Counted from the stretch's first letter, positions 39,201 to 50,091 are shown. The stretch: DNA of 64,000 bases from Methylocystis sp. ATCC 49242 (GCF_000188155.2 NZ_KE124774.1:3674934-3738933); one strand, 5' to 3'. The notes: a model not told the origin generated them from the sequence alone. Program-made: numbers and translations.

Positions 39201-39869
39201 TTAAGCGCGGCGGCCCTGCGTGAGACGGGCTAACGCGCTTTCGCCGCCTTCGTCGCCGAAACAAGAGTTGAAATCGCCGCATTCGCGGCATGTCGGGGCC
39301 GCGCAAAGGCTGAAGCCTTCAAGTTCGCACAGTTTGCGATAGAAGAACTTCTTCCACTTCATATTATCAATATTTTGTGACGCGAGCTCCGGGTGCCACC
39401 GCTTCAGGAGGCGTGTCAGCTCGTCGCGGTTGAAAAGTCCAAGGTCCTGCCAAAGGTGGCGCGGAGCCATTGAGCGACGCGTGACGATCGACGTGATCCA
39501 ACTCGTCGCGTCAGAGTCATCTACGCGGTAGCGCTCCAGCAATTCACGAAGCTGAGTTTCTTCTTCGTCCAGAGAAATTGAGGCTGATTGCGCGTCGAGG
39601 GGAATGACGTGACGTGCTTCCGGCAACCAGCTTTCGATGATCCTGGCAAGCGCGTTCCTGTCCAGGCCAATTGCCCCCGAGACGTTGTCACGAAATTCGG
39701 CAGCTTCAACGACGCCAACGCTGATGGCGCAGGCGAGAACATGCGCCATGAAGGGGTCGGCGAGCGCAAAAGGACCCGGATTTTCACAGATGGCGCAATA
39801 AATGGCCGCGGCGTCGAGCGTGCCTGGCGATGCGCCATGGCTGGAGCACGCGCGCGCTACGTCCGCCAT
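39201..39869 (-). CDS. nifQ: NifQ, molybdenum delivery to FeMo-cofactor
   Basis: A 222-residue protein. Its C-terminal third carries the cysteine motif LCAAPTCRECGDFNSCFGDE (C-x4-C-x2-C-x5-C), which binds an iron-sulfur/molybdenum cluster in NifQ. The preceding region has the family's KWKKFFYRKLCELEGF. The N-terminal part is variable as usual. It is the last gene of the nifHDKENX operon. Confidence 0.92.
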   Translation of the reverse strand: MADVARACSSHGASPGTLDAAAIYCAICENPGPFALADPFMAHVLACAISVGVVEAAEFRDNVSGAIGLDRNALARIIESWLPEARHVIPLDAQSASISLDEEETQLRELLERYRVDDSDATSWITSIVTRRSMAPRHLWQDLGLFNRDELTRLLKRWHPELASQNIDNMKWKKFFYRKLCELEGFSLCAAPTCRECGDFNSCFGDEGGESALARLTQGRRA

Positions 39870-39875
39870 GATTCG

Positions 39876-40196
39876 TCACGCCGCGATCTGATCCGCCGGA
39901 ACATGCGTCTGGCAGTTCTTCGGGCAGACGCGCGCGCAGGCGTTGCAGCCGATGCAGGCGCCGGCGTGTTCGACTTTCATGATCTTGCGGTTCAGGTCGC
40001 CGTCGAAATCGTCGTCATCATCGTCGGTGACGATCCCGAGAATTTCACCCTCGTCATTGACTCCGTAAAGCGCCATGACGCCCTGTGGGCAAACCTTGAA
40101 ACAGCGCCCGCAACCGATGCAGGTCTCTGGGTCGATGTCGGTGAGATAGAGCGGCGTATAAGGCGAGCCGTCTCGCGTCTTGAATTCGCCCATCAC
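39876..40196 (-). CDS. fdxB: nif-associated 2[4Fe-4S] ferredoxin (ferredoxin III type)
   Basis: A 106-residue ferredoxin with two cysteine clusters: ETCIGCGRCFKVCPQG and GACIGCNACARVCPKN, separated by an acidic insertion rich in Asp (DDDDDDFDGD). This is the layout of the ferredoxin encoded next to nifX/nifQ in many diazotrophs. The stop of the preceding CCE_0567-type gene overlaps its start (ATGA). It likely donates electrons for nitrogenase or cofactor assembly. Confidence 0.9.
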   Translation of the reverse strand: MMGEFKTRDGSPYTPLYLTDIDPETCIGCGRCFKVCPQGVMALYGVNDEGEILGIVTDDDDDDFDGDLNRKIMKVEHAGACIGCNACARVCPKNCQTHVPADQIAA

Positions 40197-40393
40197 GCCG
40201 CCTCGAGTTCCTTGAGCCTCTTGCGGGCCGCCTCCAACGCCGCATAAGCGTCGTAGGTTTCCTGTGCGACGCTCATTATCGTCGTCCAGTTCACTGGCAG
40301 CTCCTCGGAGAGGTCGTGCAGGTTCATCTTCATGTTCATGGCCTTGGCTGAGAGCTTCTTGATCTCGGCCTTCAATTCGTCGACGCCGCTCAT
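40193..40393 (-). CDS. CCE_0567-family nif-associated small protein
   Basis: A 66-residue helical protein (VDELKAEIKKLSAKAMNMKM, then DLSEELPVNW) of the DUF683/CCE_0567 family found between nifX-related and ferredoxin genes in nif clusters. Predicted as a helical hairpin. It overlaps the next gene by four bases. Function is not established. Confidence 0.88.
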   Translation of the reverse strand: MSGVDELKAEIKKLSAKAMNMKMNLHDLSEELPVNWTTIMSVAQETYDAYAALEAARKRLKELEAA

Positions 40394-40406
40394 GTCACGC
40401 CTCCGT

Positions 40407-40874
40407 TCAATAGCGGGCCACTTCTGGAAATTTCTCGATCATCTCGACGCCGGCGTCGACAAGTTTTGCGCCCTCCGCAGCGAGTTTCTCTAGGCTCTCG
40501 AAGCCAAACCGATGAACGTCGCGTAGATGCTTGTTGACAACGATCAGGCGTCCGGCAGTCAGTATCATGCGTCCGAATCCTTCATGGCTCATTTTCATCA
40601 TCGGCTGAACCATGCAGCCGGTTCGGCGTTCGATGGCGAGACCGACGGCGTTGTAAAAAAGTTCGAGACGCCAGAGGATTTCAGGGTCCGGATCACCGAT
40701 GATCGGGATTTCCCGACGCTGTTCCCTCGTCACGATATAGGGATCGAGAAGGGCTACGTCCTTCTTGTTGTCCCATGTTCCATGTGTGTCCTGCGCGCGC
40801 CAGACCTTGATGAGCTCCTTTATGAAGAGGCTCACTTCCGGTTTTTCTTCGGCGATTTCGGCTGCTTCAGGCAT
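40407..40874 (-). CDS. NifX-associated nitrogen fixation protein (DUF269)
   Basis: A 155-residue protein of the DUF269 family always found beside nifX ([53 protein letters not shown]). Its start overlaps the end of nifX by eight bases, so ATG 40874 is preferred over the longer reading to 40913. It probably helps FeMo-cofactor precursor handling; the biochemical role is not known. Confidence 0.92.
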   Translation of the reverse strand: MPEAAEIAEEKPEVSLFIKELIKVWRAQDTHGTWDNKKDVALLDPYIVTREQRREIPIIGDPDPEILWRLELFYNAVGLAIERRTGCMVQPMMKMSHEGFGRMILTAGRLIVVNKHLRDVHRFGFESLEKLAAEGAKLVDAGVEMIEKFPEVARY

Positions 40875-41277
40875 TTGCTGTCTCCTCGTCGAAATCGAAA
40901 GTGCGCTCGCCACTCTTCGACAATATCTTGCGCAACCAAGGCGGCGGCGCGCCGTTCAGAACGACCTGAAGCCTCTGGAGCAAATCGACGATCTTCTCCG
41001 GTTGCTGCACCTTCATTGGATGAATGTTCTGAGCGACGACGCGGGCCGCCCCGGAGCCGCCGATCGCCGCGACGTAAAGAATCGAACAATCCTTGATCGC
41101 TTCGAGCTTCGGTTGAAGCTTGTCCTCATTGCCGTCTTCCTGCAAATCGCCGGCGAACTGGATCGCCTCGACAAAATGATAGGAGTCCGGGCTCAGTTCG
41201 TAGATCGCGATATTCCTTGCCCAACCGAAATGAGCATCGACGGTTTCAAGGTCCTGGGTGGCGAATGCAACTTTCAT
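40867..41277 (-). CDS. nifX: NifX, FeMo-cofactor precursor carrier
   Basis: A 136-residue protein of the NifX/NafY/NifB-C-terminal family ([20 protein letters not shown] at the start, then [17 protein letters not shown]). NifX binds NifB-co and carries it to NifEN. ATG 41277 follows GGAGGC and gives the usual length; it lies 16 bases after the nifN stop. Confidence 0.95.
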   Translation of the reverse strand: MKVAFATQDLETVDAHFGWARNIAIYELSPDSYHFVEAIQFAGDLQEDGNEDKLQPKLEAIKDCSILYVAAIGGSGAARVVAQNIHPMKVQQPEKIVDLLQRLQVVLNGAPPPWLRKILSKSGERTFDFDEETANA

Positions 41278-41293
41278 ATTGCCTCCTTTGCCG

Positions 41294-42691
41294 TCAGTGC
41301 GCTTGCGATGGTTGGACGAGATCAGACGCAATCGCCGTAGTTTCATGGCCCTCGTCCCCGCTTTGCCGTCTCCAACTGTCGGGCGTTGGCTCCGGCGTCT
41401 GCCCGATGAATATGTTGCCTAGCGCGAAGATGAGATCTCGGGTGCCGCGATAGCCGACGCTGACCTCATGCGCGGCGCCGAGCCGGTCGAACATCGGCAG
41501 CCCCATGCGATAGAGCGGGACTCCGAGACGATCCGACGCCTGGCGACCATGCGAATGGGTGATGATGAGGTCGCAATCGGCTGCTCGTTTCTCGAGGTCT
41601 TCCAGATCGCCGATGATGACTTCTTCACTGGGAATATTTTCGAGTAAAACGGATGAAGTCGTCGTGACCGCCGCTGCGACCTCTGCGCCCATTTCCTTCA
41701 GCCAATGGGATACGCTATGCAGCAGATCCGGCTCGGCCCCGATTGCTATGCGCTTGCCGCCGAAGTGGAAGTGACCGTCAAGCATGGCGTCGACGAGCTG
41801 ACCGCGCTGGCGCCGGAATTTGATCGGCGCCGGCCTGCCGCTTATGCGCGTAAGGAAACTCATGAATTCGTCATTGACCGCGAGGCCGGTCAGCCGATCG
41901 AAGAGCATGAAGGGGACGTCCGCGCGCGCTTCGAGCGTCTTTGCGGCCTCCCGCATCTGCTCGCCGATGGCGATGGTCCAGGCGGCGGTTCCCATCGCCG
42001 CAATATCGGCGCGTGACACGCCGCCGAGCGTGGTCGGCGTGAAGTCCTCAGGAATGTGACCGTCGAGCGAGCCGGACAGATCGGGCAGGAAAGTCGGCTG
42101 GAGACCGAAGGCCTCGATAATGTCGCGCAATTCGTCGATATCGCCGGGAGTCAGATGGCACCCCGCAAGCACATTGACGCGTTGAGGCGCGCGTCGCTGC
42201 GGCGTCTCGTGTTGCGGCACAAATTCCTGGATGAGTCTGGTGACGGTCTTGGCGAACCCGTCCTGGAAGGCGTCCTTGAAGTCTGGCGTCGAGACATGGA
42301 CGATGCCAAGATCGGCGAGTTCGGGGTGACGTTTGCGCACGAGCTTGAGATAGCCCTCGACATCGTCGCCCTTGATTTCAGTGACGCCGGTCGAGCAGAT
42401 GCCGATGACATCTGGTTTCGCGCGTTTCACGATATTGAGGATCGCCTGCTCGATATTGTCAAGTCCGCCAAGAACGGTCGCCACCTCATTCATCGCCGTC
42501 GTCTGAAGTGGGATCGACTCACGGAAATGCCGCACGAAGAGAACAAGCCCGAAAGAGGTGCAGCCCTGCGAGCCATGCAGCACCGGCATGCAGCCGGAAA
42601 CGCCCATAAAGGCGAGCGCGCCGCCGATCGGCTGGCTCATCTTCAGCGGATTGACCGCGCAGGCTTTCTTCGAGGAGGTGACGCGCGCCAT
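41294..42691 (-). CDS. nifN: Nitrogenase MoFe-cofactor scaffold NifN
   Basis: A 465-residue subunit of the NifEN scaffold on which NifB-co matures to FeMo-co. It has the cluster-ligand region PLHGSQGCTSFGLVLFVRHF with CMPVLHGSQGC, and the later ICSTGVTEIKGDD. The length and similarity to nifK are as expected. It follows nifE by seven bases. Confidence 0.97.
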   Translation of the reverse strand: MARVTSSKKACAVNPLKMSQPIGGALAFMGVSGCMPVLHGSQGCTSFGLVLFVRHFRESIPLQTTAMNEVATVLGGLDNIEQAILNIVKRAKPDVIGICSTGVTEIKGDDVEGYLKLVRKRHPELADLGIVHVSTPDFKDAFQDGFAKTVTRLIQEFVPQHETPQRRAPQRVNVLAGCHLTPGDIDELRDIIEAFGLQPTFLPDLSGSLDGHIPEDFTPTTLGGVSRADIAAMGTAAWTIAIGEQMREAAKTLEARADVPFMLFDRLTGLAVNDEFMSFLTRISGRPAPIKFRRQRGQLVDAMLDGHFHFGGKRIAIGAEPDLLHSVSHWLKEMGAEVAAAVTTTSSVLLENIPSEEVIIGDLEDLEKRAADCDLIITHSHGRQASDRLGVPLYRMGLPMFDRLGAAHEVSVGYRGTRDLIFALGNIFIGQTPEPTPDSWRRQSGDEGHETTAIASDLVQPSQAH

Positions 42692-42698
42692 GGTCGCC

Positions 42699-44369
42699 TC
42701 ACGCTGCCTGCGGCGCTGCTTGCGCTTGCGCGCCAGCCAGCGAAACGATGATGGACGCGATCTTCTCCTGACACCCCCCGCAACCCGTTCCGGCGCGAGT
42801 CGCCGCGCCGACCGCGCTTACGCTGTCGAGGCCGCCGTCTCGAATGGCGTCCTCGATCATGCCGACCGACACGTCGTTGCAGGCGCAAACTTTTTTTCCA
42901 CGCCTCGCGCCTTCGGCGGCGACCGGATCATTTGCCAAGGCGGCTTCTTCAGCTGCAATTGCCTCGGACGCGCGCGCTTCCCATCCAAGCTCTTCCCATG
43001 GAGCAGGCTTGCGCACCTGTTCCCAGACCGGATTGTAGAGAGCCTTGTCGATCTCGTGAACGAGTTCGACCATGCCTTCGTATCCGGCGTAGGCGTGATG
43101 CCGCTCCTGGTTGATATCCAGCCATGGCATCTTGGCTTTGAGCGCTACGAATTGGGAGCGGCCGCCAGAAAGCATGATGTCCGCTCGCGCTTCCTTCAAC
43201 ATCTTGTACATTTCGCGCGGCGTCATGTCGTCGATCATATGGGCGTCCTGACCCATCAACTCCTTGATTTTTTCCTTGTCTTCCTTTGTCGATTTCTTCA
43301 CGCTGGTTCCGACAATCTCCAGACCGGCTTCCTGAAGCGCCGCGACGACCGACCACGACTTAACGCCGCCGGTGATGAGCAGCACGCGCTTGCCCTCGAG
43401 TCGGGCGCGGTAGGGCGCGATACGCGCCGAGGCTTTCGCCTCCTCGCGCGCGATAACCGCCTCTGTTCGTGTCATCAATTCGCCCGGCGCGCCGCGTTCG
43501 ATGAGAAGGCGCGCAATCTCGCGCAGACTATCGCTCATGTCGCCGACGCCATAGAATGAGCCTTCGAAGAAGGGGATTCCGTAACGCTCCTCCATTTTTC
43601 TGGCGACGTTGATCATTGCCTTGGAGCAGACCATCATGGCGGCGCGGGCGCGATGCGACGATGCGACCTCATGGTATTTTGCGTCGCCCGAGATACAGGC
43701 GAGAATACGAATGCCAAGTTCGTCAAGAATTGGCTTTACCTGCCACAATTCACCGGCCAGGTTATATTCGCCGATGATGTTGATGTCGTAGGGCGTCGTG
43801 AATTCAGGCTCCTGCGTGCCGATGACGTGATCGAGTATCGCCTCGCCTGCAAGCTTGTTGCCGAGATTTTTTGGGCCAACGAAGCCGGGAGATATGACCG
43901 GGATGACAGGCTTGCCGAACTTCTCCGCAGCGGCCTTGCACACGGTGCCTATATCGTCGCCTGTCATCGCCGGAACGCAGGTTTGATAGACGAAGACGGC
44001 AGGCGGATCATATTTGTCGATGATTTCCTTGATCGACTTGAACAACCGCTTCTCACCGCCGAAAACCACGTCGGTTTCTCCCATGTCCGTCGTGAAACCC
44101 GTGCGATAAAGCGAGGAGCCGGAAGTCTTTGCGCCGCGATTGTCCCAGCTATTGCCTTCGCAGGCGATGGGGCCGTGCACGAGGTGAGCGACGTCGGTAA
44201 TCGGTTGCAAAGCGATCTTTGCGCCGTCGAAAGCGCAGCCGCCGGCGGCGGCGCCGGGGGCGAGTTGCTTGGTGCAGCCCTTTTTGCGTTCTTTCTCGGA
44301 TTTGTCCTGGTTCTTGCCGCATCCGGGCTCGTTGAAGACGTCCTGAACTTTTTCCGAGAGCGTCGTCAT
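42699..44369 (-). CDS. nifE: NifE scaffold subunit with C-terminal BFD-type 2Fe-2S domain
   Basis: A 556-residue NifE, longer than the classical size of about 475. The N-terminal part has a Cys/Lys-rich lead, then [18 protein letters not shown] and the cluster-ligand [12 protein letters not shown]. After about residue 490 there is a separate domain with [20 protein letters not shown] and [12 protein letters not shown], that is C-x-C-x32-C-x2-C, the spacing of bacterioferritin-associated-ferredoxin domains also present in the middle of NifU. It may pass electrons or clusters during cofactor maturation. Long NifE forms occur in some Hyphomicrobiales. Confidence 0.95.
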   Translation of the reverse strand: MTTLSEKVQDVFNEPGCGKNQDKSEKERKKGCTKQLAPGAAAGGCAFDGAKIALQPITDVAHLVHGPIACEGNSWDNRGAKTSGSSLYRTGFTTDMGETDVVFGGEKRLFKSIKEIIDKYDPPAVFVYQTCVPAMTGDDIGTVCKAAAEKFGKPVIPVISPGFVGPKNLGNKLAGEAILDHVIGTQEPEFTTPYDINIIGEYNLAGELWQVKPILDELGIRILACISGDAKYHEVASSHRARAAMMVCSKAMINVARKMEERYGIPFFEGSFYGVGDMSDSLREIARLLIERGAPGELMTRTEAVIAREEAKASARIAPYRARLEGKRVLLITGGVKSWSVVAALQEAGLEIVGTSVKKSTKEDKEKIKELMGQDAHMIDDMTPREMYKMLKEARADIMLSGGRSQFVALKAKMPWLDINQERHHAYAGYEGMVELVHEIDKALYNPVWEQVRKPAPWEELGWEARASEAIAAEEAALANDPVAAEGARRGKKVCACNDVSVGMIEDAIRDGGLDSVSAVGAATRAGTGCGGCQEKIASIIVSLAGAQAQAAPQAA

Positions 44370-44419
44370 TCCGGCCTCCTGCGAGCGTCACGCGGATAAT
44401 CGCGCGTCATTTGCATGCA

Positions 44420-44446
44420 TTCGCCGGGCCAACACGGCCCGGCGAA
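44420..44446. promoter_or_regulatory. Hairpin between nifK and nifE
   Basis: TTCGCCGGGCC pairs perfectly with GGCCCGGCGAA around AACAC. No T-run follows on the minus strand, so it more likely protects the 3' end of nifHDK mRNA or lowers read-through into nifE than terminates. Confidence 0.65.
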
Positions 44447-44456
44447 CCATCGTCGA

Positions 44457-46016
44457 TCAACGGATGATGTCGAAGCTGTAATCCGATTTCGCCACAACAT
44501 TCGTATTGCGGTCGATTTCATCGAAGATCTTGTCGAGGATCCAGACGAGAACGTTCATGGCCCCCTGATAGCCCCAAACCGGATATCGATGCATGTGATG
44601 GCGATCGAAGATCGGGAAACCGATGCGGATCAACGGCGTGCCGGTGTCGCGGTCGAGATACTTTCCGTAAGTGTTGCCGATCAGGAAGTCGACGGGCTCC
44701 GTGAAGAGCAATGAGCGCATGTGCCACAAATCCTTGTTCGGATAAACGTGGCAGTTCTTGCCGAATGGCGAGGCGTCCAGCATCGCCTGCACCTTCTCTG
44801 CCCATGCCTTGCCGCCGTTTGTCGAAAGAATATGCGTCGGCTCTGCGCCGAGCTCCAACAGGAAGCCCGCGACGCCAAGACAAAGATCGGGATCGCCGTA
44901 GATAGCGAATTTCTTGCCGTGAATATGCGCTGCGGAGTCCGCGATGGCGTCGACGAGACGGCCTCGCTCCTTGGTGAGCTCGGCGGAAATCGGCTTGCCA
45001 GTGAGCCGCGAAATCTCCATCAGAAACTTGTCGGTTCCCTGAACGCCGATCGGGTGGTTGAGGGCGACAACTTCCTGCCCTTTGCTTGCGATGTAGGGAA
45101 GCGTCTTTTCGGTGCAGAATTCCTGCATCGAAATCGTCGCCCTGGCGTTCAACGCAGCTGCGACGTCCTCGAGCTTTGTGCCGCCGTCATACATGCGGAA
45201 TTCGCCATCCGTCGGCGTGTCCCATACATCGCTGTTGTCGCCGATAATCGTATAGTCGACGCCCATGGACCCGAAAATGCGCTTGACTTCGCGGAGGTTC
45301 CCAACTGTGTAGCCGTCGAAGCCGCCAAGGAAGTTGATCTTTTCATTCGGCGTGCGCTCGAGTTTCGGCGCCGTTCCCGCCTTGCCATCCCAGAAGTGCT
45401 CCAGCACGCCCTTGATGACGTTGTCGTAACCGGTGATATGGCTGCCGACGAAAGCTGGCGTATGCGCGAAGGGAACGTCGAATTCTTGCGGAACCGACCC
45501 TTTCTCCTTTGCTGTCTTGATGAAGGCGTTGAGGTCGTCGCCGATGACTTCCGCCATGCAGGTGGTGGAGACGGAGATCATCTTCGGCTTGTACATGTTA
45601 TAGGCGTTGGCCAGGCCGTCGATCATGTTGTTCAGCCCGCCAAACACCGCTGCGTCTTCCGTCATCGAGGAGGAGACGCAAGACGTCGGCTCCTTGAAGT
45701 GACGCGAAAAATGCGAGCGGTAATAGGCGACGCAGCCCTGCGAACCATGAACGAATGGCAGTGTGCTCTCGAAGCCAACGGCTGCAAAGACGGCGCCGAG
45801 CGGCTGGCAAGCCTTGGCGGGGTTCACGGTCAGAGCTTCGCGTGCGAAGTTCTTTTCCCTGTATTCCTCTGTTTTGGTCCATTCGCGCACCTGCTCGAGG
45901 CGCTCGTCGGCGACCGGGTTCTCGAAGTTCGTCTTCTTGTTCTCGAACATCTCCCTGTATTCCGGCTGGCGGAATAGATTGAAGTGGTCGAGGACGTTAT
46001 CAGCATTCTGTGGCAT
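44457..46016 (-). CDS. nifK: Nitrogenase MoFe protein beta subunit
   Basis: A 519-residue subunit sharing the P-cluster with NifD. P-cluster cysteines appear in [31 protein letters not shown] and [12 protein letters not shown]. The N-terminal extension has [12 protein letters not shown] typical of group I NifK. It lies 70 bases after nifD. Confidence 0.98.
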   Translation of the reverse strand: MPQNADNVLDHFNLFRQPEYREMFENKKTNFENPVADERLEQVREWTKTEEYREKNFAREALTVNPAKACQPLGAVFAAVGFESTLPFVHGSQGCVAYYRSHFSRHFKEPTSCVSSSMTEDAAVFGGLNNMIDGLANAYNMYKPKMISVSTTCMAEVIGDDLNAFIKTAKEKGSVPQEFDVPFAHTPAFVGSHITGYDNVIKGVLEHFWDGKAGTAPKLERTPNEKINFLGGFDGYTVGNLREVKRIFGSMGVDYTIIGDNSDVWDTPTDGEFRMYDGGTKLEDVAAALNARATISMQEFCTEKTLPYIASKGQEVVALNHPIGVQGTDKFLMEISRLTGKPISAELTKERGRLVDAIADSAAHIHGKKFAIYGDPDLCLGVAGFLLELGAEPTHILSTNGGKAWAEKVQAMLDASPFGKNCHVYPNKDLWHMRSLLFTEPVDFLIGNTYGKYLDRDTGTPLIRIGFPIFDRHHMHRYPVWGYQGAMNVLVWILDKIFDEIDRNTNVVAKSDYSFDIIR

Positions 46017-46086
46017 AGCGATTCCCCATTTGCTTCCGCGAGCCGGTCCCGCCTCGCGACGGAGACGAGACCTGTTTTGCGCGAGA

Positions 46087-47553
46087 TCAGGCGGCCCAAG
46101 GCGCCTTGGCGAATTTCCAGACAGGCGAATTGATCGCCATGTCCATGTCGCGTGCGAAGATGGCGAAGCCGTCGTAGCCGTGATATGGACCTGAATAATC
46201 CCAGCTGTGCATTTGACGGAAAGGCACGCCCATCTTCTGGAAGACGTATTTTTCCTTGATGCCCGAGCCGACGAGATCCGGCTGAATCTTCTCGACGAAC
46301 TTCTCGAATTCGTAGCCCGTGACGTCGTCGTAAATCAGCGTGCCGTCTTTCACATAATGAGTCGTGCGCTGATAGTCGTCGTTATGGCCGAATTCATAAC
46401 CGGTGCCGATGACTTCCATACCGAGGTCTTCATATGCGCCAATGACGTGGCGCGGACGCAGACCGCCGACGAAGAGCATGACCTTCTTGCCTTCCAGACG
46501 CGGACGATATTTGGCGATGACGGCGTCCATCAGGGGACGGTATTTCGCGATGACTTTCTCGGCCCCTTCCTTGATCCTGTCGTCGAAGTGGCTCGCGATC
46601 TTGCGCAGCGACTCCTCGATCTTGGATGGACCAAAGAAGTTGTACTCGACCCATGGAATTCCATATTTCTCTTCCATATGCCGCGAGATGTAGTTCATCG
46701 AACGATAGCAGTGCAGAACATTTAACTTCGCCTTGGGCGTCGCCTCGAGCTCCGCGATCGTGCCGTCGCCGGACCATTGCGCGACGACACGCAGGCCCAT
46801 TTCCTCGAGTAGAATGCGTGAAGACCAGGCGTCGCCGCCGATGTTGTAGTCGCCGATGATGGCAACGTCATAAGGCGTCTGCTCGAAGCGCGCGGGCTTG
46901 CCGTCCTGCTTGTCGAACACCCAATCGCGCACCGCGTCGTTGGCGATGTGGTGACCAAGGGATTGCGACACGCCGCGGAAGCCCTCACAGCGGACCGGAA
47001 CGATCGTCTTACCGCCGAATTCCTTCGACTTCGCCTTCGAAACCGCTTCGATATCGTCGCCGATGAGGCCGATCGGGCATTCGGATTGAACGGTGATGCC
47101 TTTATTCAGCGGGAACAGGTCTTCGATCTCGTCCATGATCTTGGCGAGCTTTTTGTCGCCGCCGAAGACGATGTCCTTCTCCTGGAAATCGGATGTGAAC
47201 TGCATGGTGCCGAAAGTGTCGACGCCGGTGGTGCCGATGTAATAATTGCGGCGGGAGGCCCAGGAATATTGACCGCAGCCCACGGGGCCGTGGCTGATGT
47301 GGATCATGTCCTTGATCGGACCCCACACTACGCCCTTGGAGCCGGCGTATGCACAACCACGGATGGTCATCACACCGGGAATGGACTTGATGTTGGACTT
47401 TACGCCGCAATCCGGCTTGCCGTCTTCGAACGTGCCAAGATGTTTGGCGCGACGCTTTGCGGTTTTCTCCGGATACACTTCCAGGACTTCCTTGATGAGG
47501 TCCTTGTTGCGGGCTTTGATCTCTTCGATGGTTTCAGCTTGCGCCAGACTCAT
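46087..47553 (-). CDS. nifD: Nitrogenase MoFe protein alpha subunit
   Basis: A 488-residue catalytic subunit carrying FeMo-cofactor. P-cluster cysteines are in [28 protein letters not shown] and [12 protein letters not shown]. The cofactor ligands are the cysteine in [20 protein letters not shown] and the histidine in [17 protein letters not shown]. The valine-rich oxygen-sensitive fold and length are standard for the Mo enzyme. Confidence 0.98.
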   Translation of the reverse strand: MSLAQAETIEEIKARNKDLIKEVLEVYPEKTAKRRAKHLGTFEDGKPDCGVKSNIKSIPGVMTIRGCAYAGSKGVVWGPIKDMIHISHGPVGCGQYSWASRRNYYIGTTGVDTFGTMQFTSDFQEKDIVFGGDKKLAKIMDEIEDLFPLNKGITVQSECPIGLIGDDIEAVSKAKSKEFGGKTIVPVRCEGFRGVSQSLGHHIANDAVRDWVFDKQDGKPARFEQTPYDVAIIGDYNIGGDAWSSRILLEEMGLRVVAQWSGDGTIAELEATPKAKLNVLHCYRSMNYISRHMEEKYGIPWVEYNFFGPSKIEESLRKIASHFDDRIKEGAEKVIAKYRPLMDAVIAKYRPRLEGKKVMLFVGGLRPRHVIGAYEDLGMEVIGTGYEFGHNDDYQRTTHYVKDGTLIYDDVTGYEFEKFVEKIQPDLVGSGIKEKYVFQKMGVPFRQMHSWDYSGPYHGYDGFAIFARDMDMAINSPVWKFAKAPWAA

Positions 47554-47585
47554 GACGGAGCCCTTTCATAAAAGTCCTTGTTAGA

Positions 47586-47610
47586 GCCTGGCCTCACGGA
47601 GAGGCCAGGC
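47586..47610. promoter_or_regulatory. Hairpin between nifH and nifD
   Basis: GCCTGGCCTC pairs perfectly with GAGGCCAGGC around ACGGA, 13 bases after the nifH stop. It lacks a T-run and may stabilise nifH mRNA, raising NifH over NifDK. Confidence 0.65.
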
Positions 47611-47622
47611 TATGGGTCTTAT

Positions 47623-48654
<1,032 letters not shown>

Positions 48655-48662
48655 CTAATTGC

Positions 48663-48677
48663 GCAAAGGGCGTGCCA
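48663..48677 (-). promoter_or_regulatory. Sigma-54 promoter of nifH operon
   Basis: The minus strand reads TGGCAC-GCCCT-TTGC, a perfect -24/-12 element, about 160 bases before the nifH start. Confidence 0.92.
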
Positions 48678-48747
48678 ATGTTGTTCTTCGTCTATAAGTT
48701 ATTGGAAATAATCCAATTATGTGCCTGCGGCGGTTGGGTCGAACACA

Positions 48748-48763
48748 TGTGTCAAATCCGACA
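48748..48763. promoter_or_regulatory. NifA upstream activator site between nifH and the receiver gene
   Basis: TGT-GTCAAATCCG-ACA matches TGT-N10-ACA. It lies 71 bases from the nifH sigma-54 element and 59 bases from the divergent one, so it may serve both. Confidence 0.8.
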
Positions 48764-48821
48764 GTGATGTTCGCAACCCGACTGACCCGCCAATTCCTCA
48801 GAAAAGATTCATTTTTGCCCG

Positions 48822-48836
48822 CGGCACATCGCTTGC
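48822..48836 (+). promoter_or_regulatory. Sigma-54 promoter of receiver / haemoglobin genes
   Basis: CGGCAC-ATCGC-TTGC keeps the invariant GG and GC ten bases apart, one mismatch from TGGCAC-N5-TTGC. It lies 35 bases before the ATG at 48871. Confidence 0.7.
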
Positions 48837-48870
48837 TTTCCGTCCTGCGTCCAATTCCGGAGGAGGCAAC

Positions 48871-49305
48871 ATGCAGATCGGCGTGGAAATGGCGCGGGCG
48901 ATGGAGAACAAGCGGGTGTTCATTGTCGATGACGACGAGATTTTTCGCGGTGCGCTTCAGTTCATGTTGCATGACGAGTACGAGGCGCATGAAGTGGCAA
49001 GCGCATCTCTGGCGATAGAAAAGGCGAAAAAGCAGCCCCCCGACCTAATTCTTCTGTCGGAGAGCCAGATACGAAAACAGGGATTGGGCTCGGTTGCGGA
49101 ACTGAGAGCGGAGATGCCCGGCGTGAAAATACTTGTCGTTATCGAATCTGCGGACTCGCGATATGGGAAGGAATGCATGGGCGCGGGCGCGCATGGCTTC
49201 ATCGCCAAGCCTCTAAAGGTCGAGTTTGTACGTCAGAAGGTTGACGCAGCACTTGGGCGCGGGAGGGGCGTAACTATTCCGCTCACGGTGCTGAATACGC
49301 GCTAG
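48871..49305 (+). CDS. Degenerate receiver-domain protein, nif-linked
   Basis: A 144-residue single-domain response-regulator-like protein. The acidic pocket is present (RVFIVDDDE, Asp20-22) and the conserved lysine is present (FIAKPLK, Lys113), but the phosphoacceptor position reads LILLSESQ, with Ser63 where Asp is expected. The domain is followed by only a short tail and no DNA-binding part. It is divergent from nifH behind a sigma-54 element and 13 bases upstream of a truncated haemoglobin gene. It probably acts by binding a partner, without classical phosphorylation. Confidence 0.8.
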   Translation: MQIGVEMARAMENKRVFIVDDDEIFRGALQFMLHDEYEAHEVASASLAIEKAKKQPPDLILLSESQIRKQGLGSVAELRAEMPGVKILVVIESADSRYGKECMGAGAHGFIAKPLKVEFVRQKVDAALGRGRGVTIPLTVLNTR

Positions 49306-49314
49306 GAGGAACCG

Positions 49315-49743
49315 ATGCACATGCTGAACAACGAGAGGTCGGGCGCGGCGCCCGCGAACGAAATCAGTGAATCGTCCATTCGCGATTGCGTGCGCCGCTT
49401 TTACGAAAAAGGCGGGGCCGATCCTCTTCTTGGCCCTATATTCGCTGAATCCATACCGGAGCTCGAGTCGCATATCTCGATTGTCGCGAATTTCTGGTCC
49501 CATGCTCTACTGGGAACGGATCGCTACCAGGGCACGCCGTTTGGCGTGCATGTCAACTTGCCAATCGAACCGTCGCATTTTGCGCGTTGGCTGGAGCTTT
49601 TCACTGAGGCGGCCGGAGAAACCATGCCGGTGCCGCTTGCCGCGCAAGCGATCGCACGTGCGCAGCACATGACGCAATGCTTCCAGTCTGGCCTTTTCCC
49701 ATTTGTCGGTGCGGACGGAAGGCCGTCTCGCACGCCGGCATGA
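49315..49743 (+). CDS. Truncated haemoglobin (group III-like)
   Basis: A 142-residue protein. It has IRDCVRRFYEKGGADPLLGPIFAE, then the helix with SHISIVANFWSHALLGT and RYQGTPFGVHVNLPIEPSHFARW, in which the histidine before LPIEP lies where the proximal heme ligand is expected. It ends in the helix with HMTQCFQSGLFPF. Such haemoglobins bind O2 or NO; next to nif genes a role in oxygen handling or NO protection of nitrogenase is plausible. It is co-transcribed with the receiver-like gene (AGGAGGAACC ribosome-binding site). Confidence 0.85.
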   Translation: MHMLNNERSGAAPANEISESSIRDCVRRFYEKGGADPLLGPIFAESIPELESHISIVANFWSHALLGTDRYQGTPFGVHVNLPIEPSHFARWLELFTEAAGETMPVPLAAQAIARAQHMTQCFQSGLFPFVGADGRPSRTPA

Positions 49744-49752
49744 TTGGCGCGT

Positions 49753-50091
49753 TCAGAGTTGTGGCACGATAATCAGTCGCTCGACCGGATTTCCTTCGGT
49801 GAAATGCGACTGGATAATTTCATCGATGTCGGCTTCCGTGCGCGGCGTATACCAGACGCCTTCCGGATAAACGACCATAAGCGGACCGGCGCGACAGAAG
49901 CCGAGGCAGCCGGTCGCCGTTATAGATACGTCCGGAATTGGCTGCGCAGTTAGTTTTGCCTGCAGGCGATCCCATAACGGCTTGCCGCCGGCGCTGACGC
50001 AGCTTCCGCGGGGATGACCCGGCGGCCGCTGTTGAAAGCATGTGAAGACGTGATATTTGAAAACGACGGGAAGTTCGGCGATCATGTGCAT
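49753..50091 (-). CDS. Thioredoxin-like [2Fe-2S] ferredoxin (Shethna type)
   Basis: A 112-residue protein with HVFTCFQQRPPGHPRGSC and TATGCLGFCRAGP, the four cysteines of the Shethna-like thioredoxin-fold 2Fe-2S family. Shethna protein II from Azotobacter protects nitrogenase against oxygen by binding to it, but this family also includes other electron carriers, so the exact role is open. It is the last gene of the nifB operon and convergent with the haemoglobin gene. Confidence 0.85.
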   Translation of the reverse strand: MHMIAELPVVFKYHVFTCFQQRPPGHPRGSCVSAGGKPLWDRLQAKLTAQPIPDVSITATGCLGFCRAGPLMVVYPEGVWYTPRTEADIDEIIQSHFTEGNPVERLIIVPQL

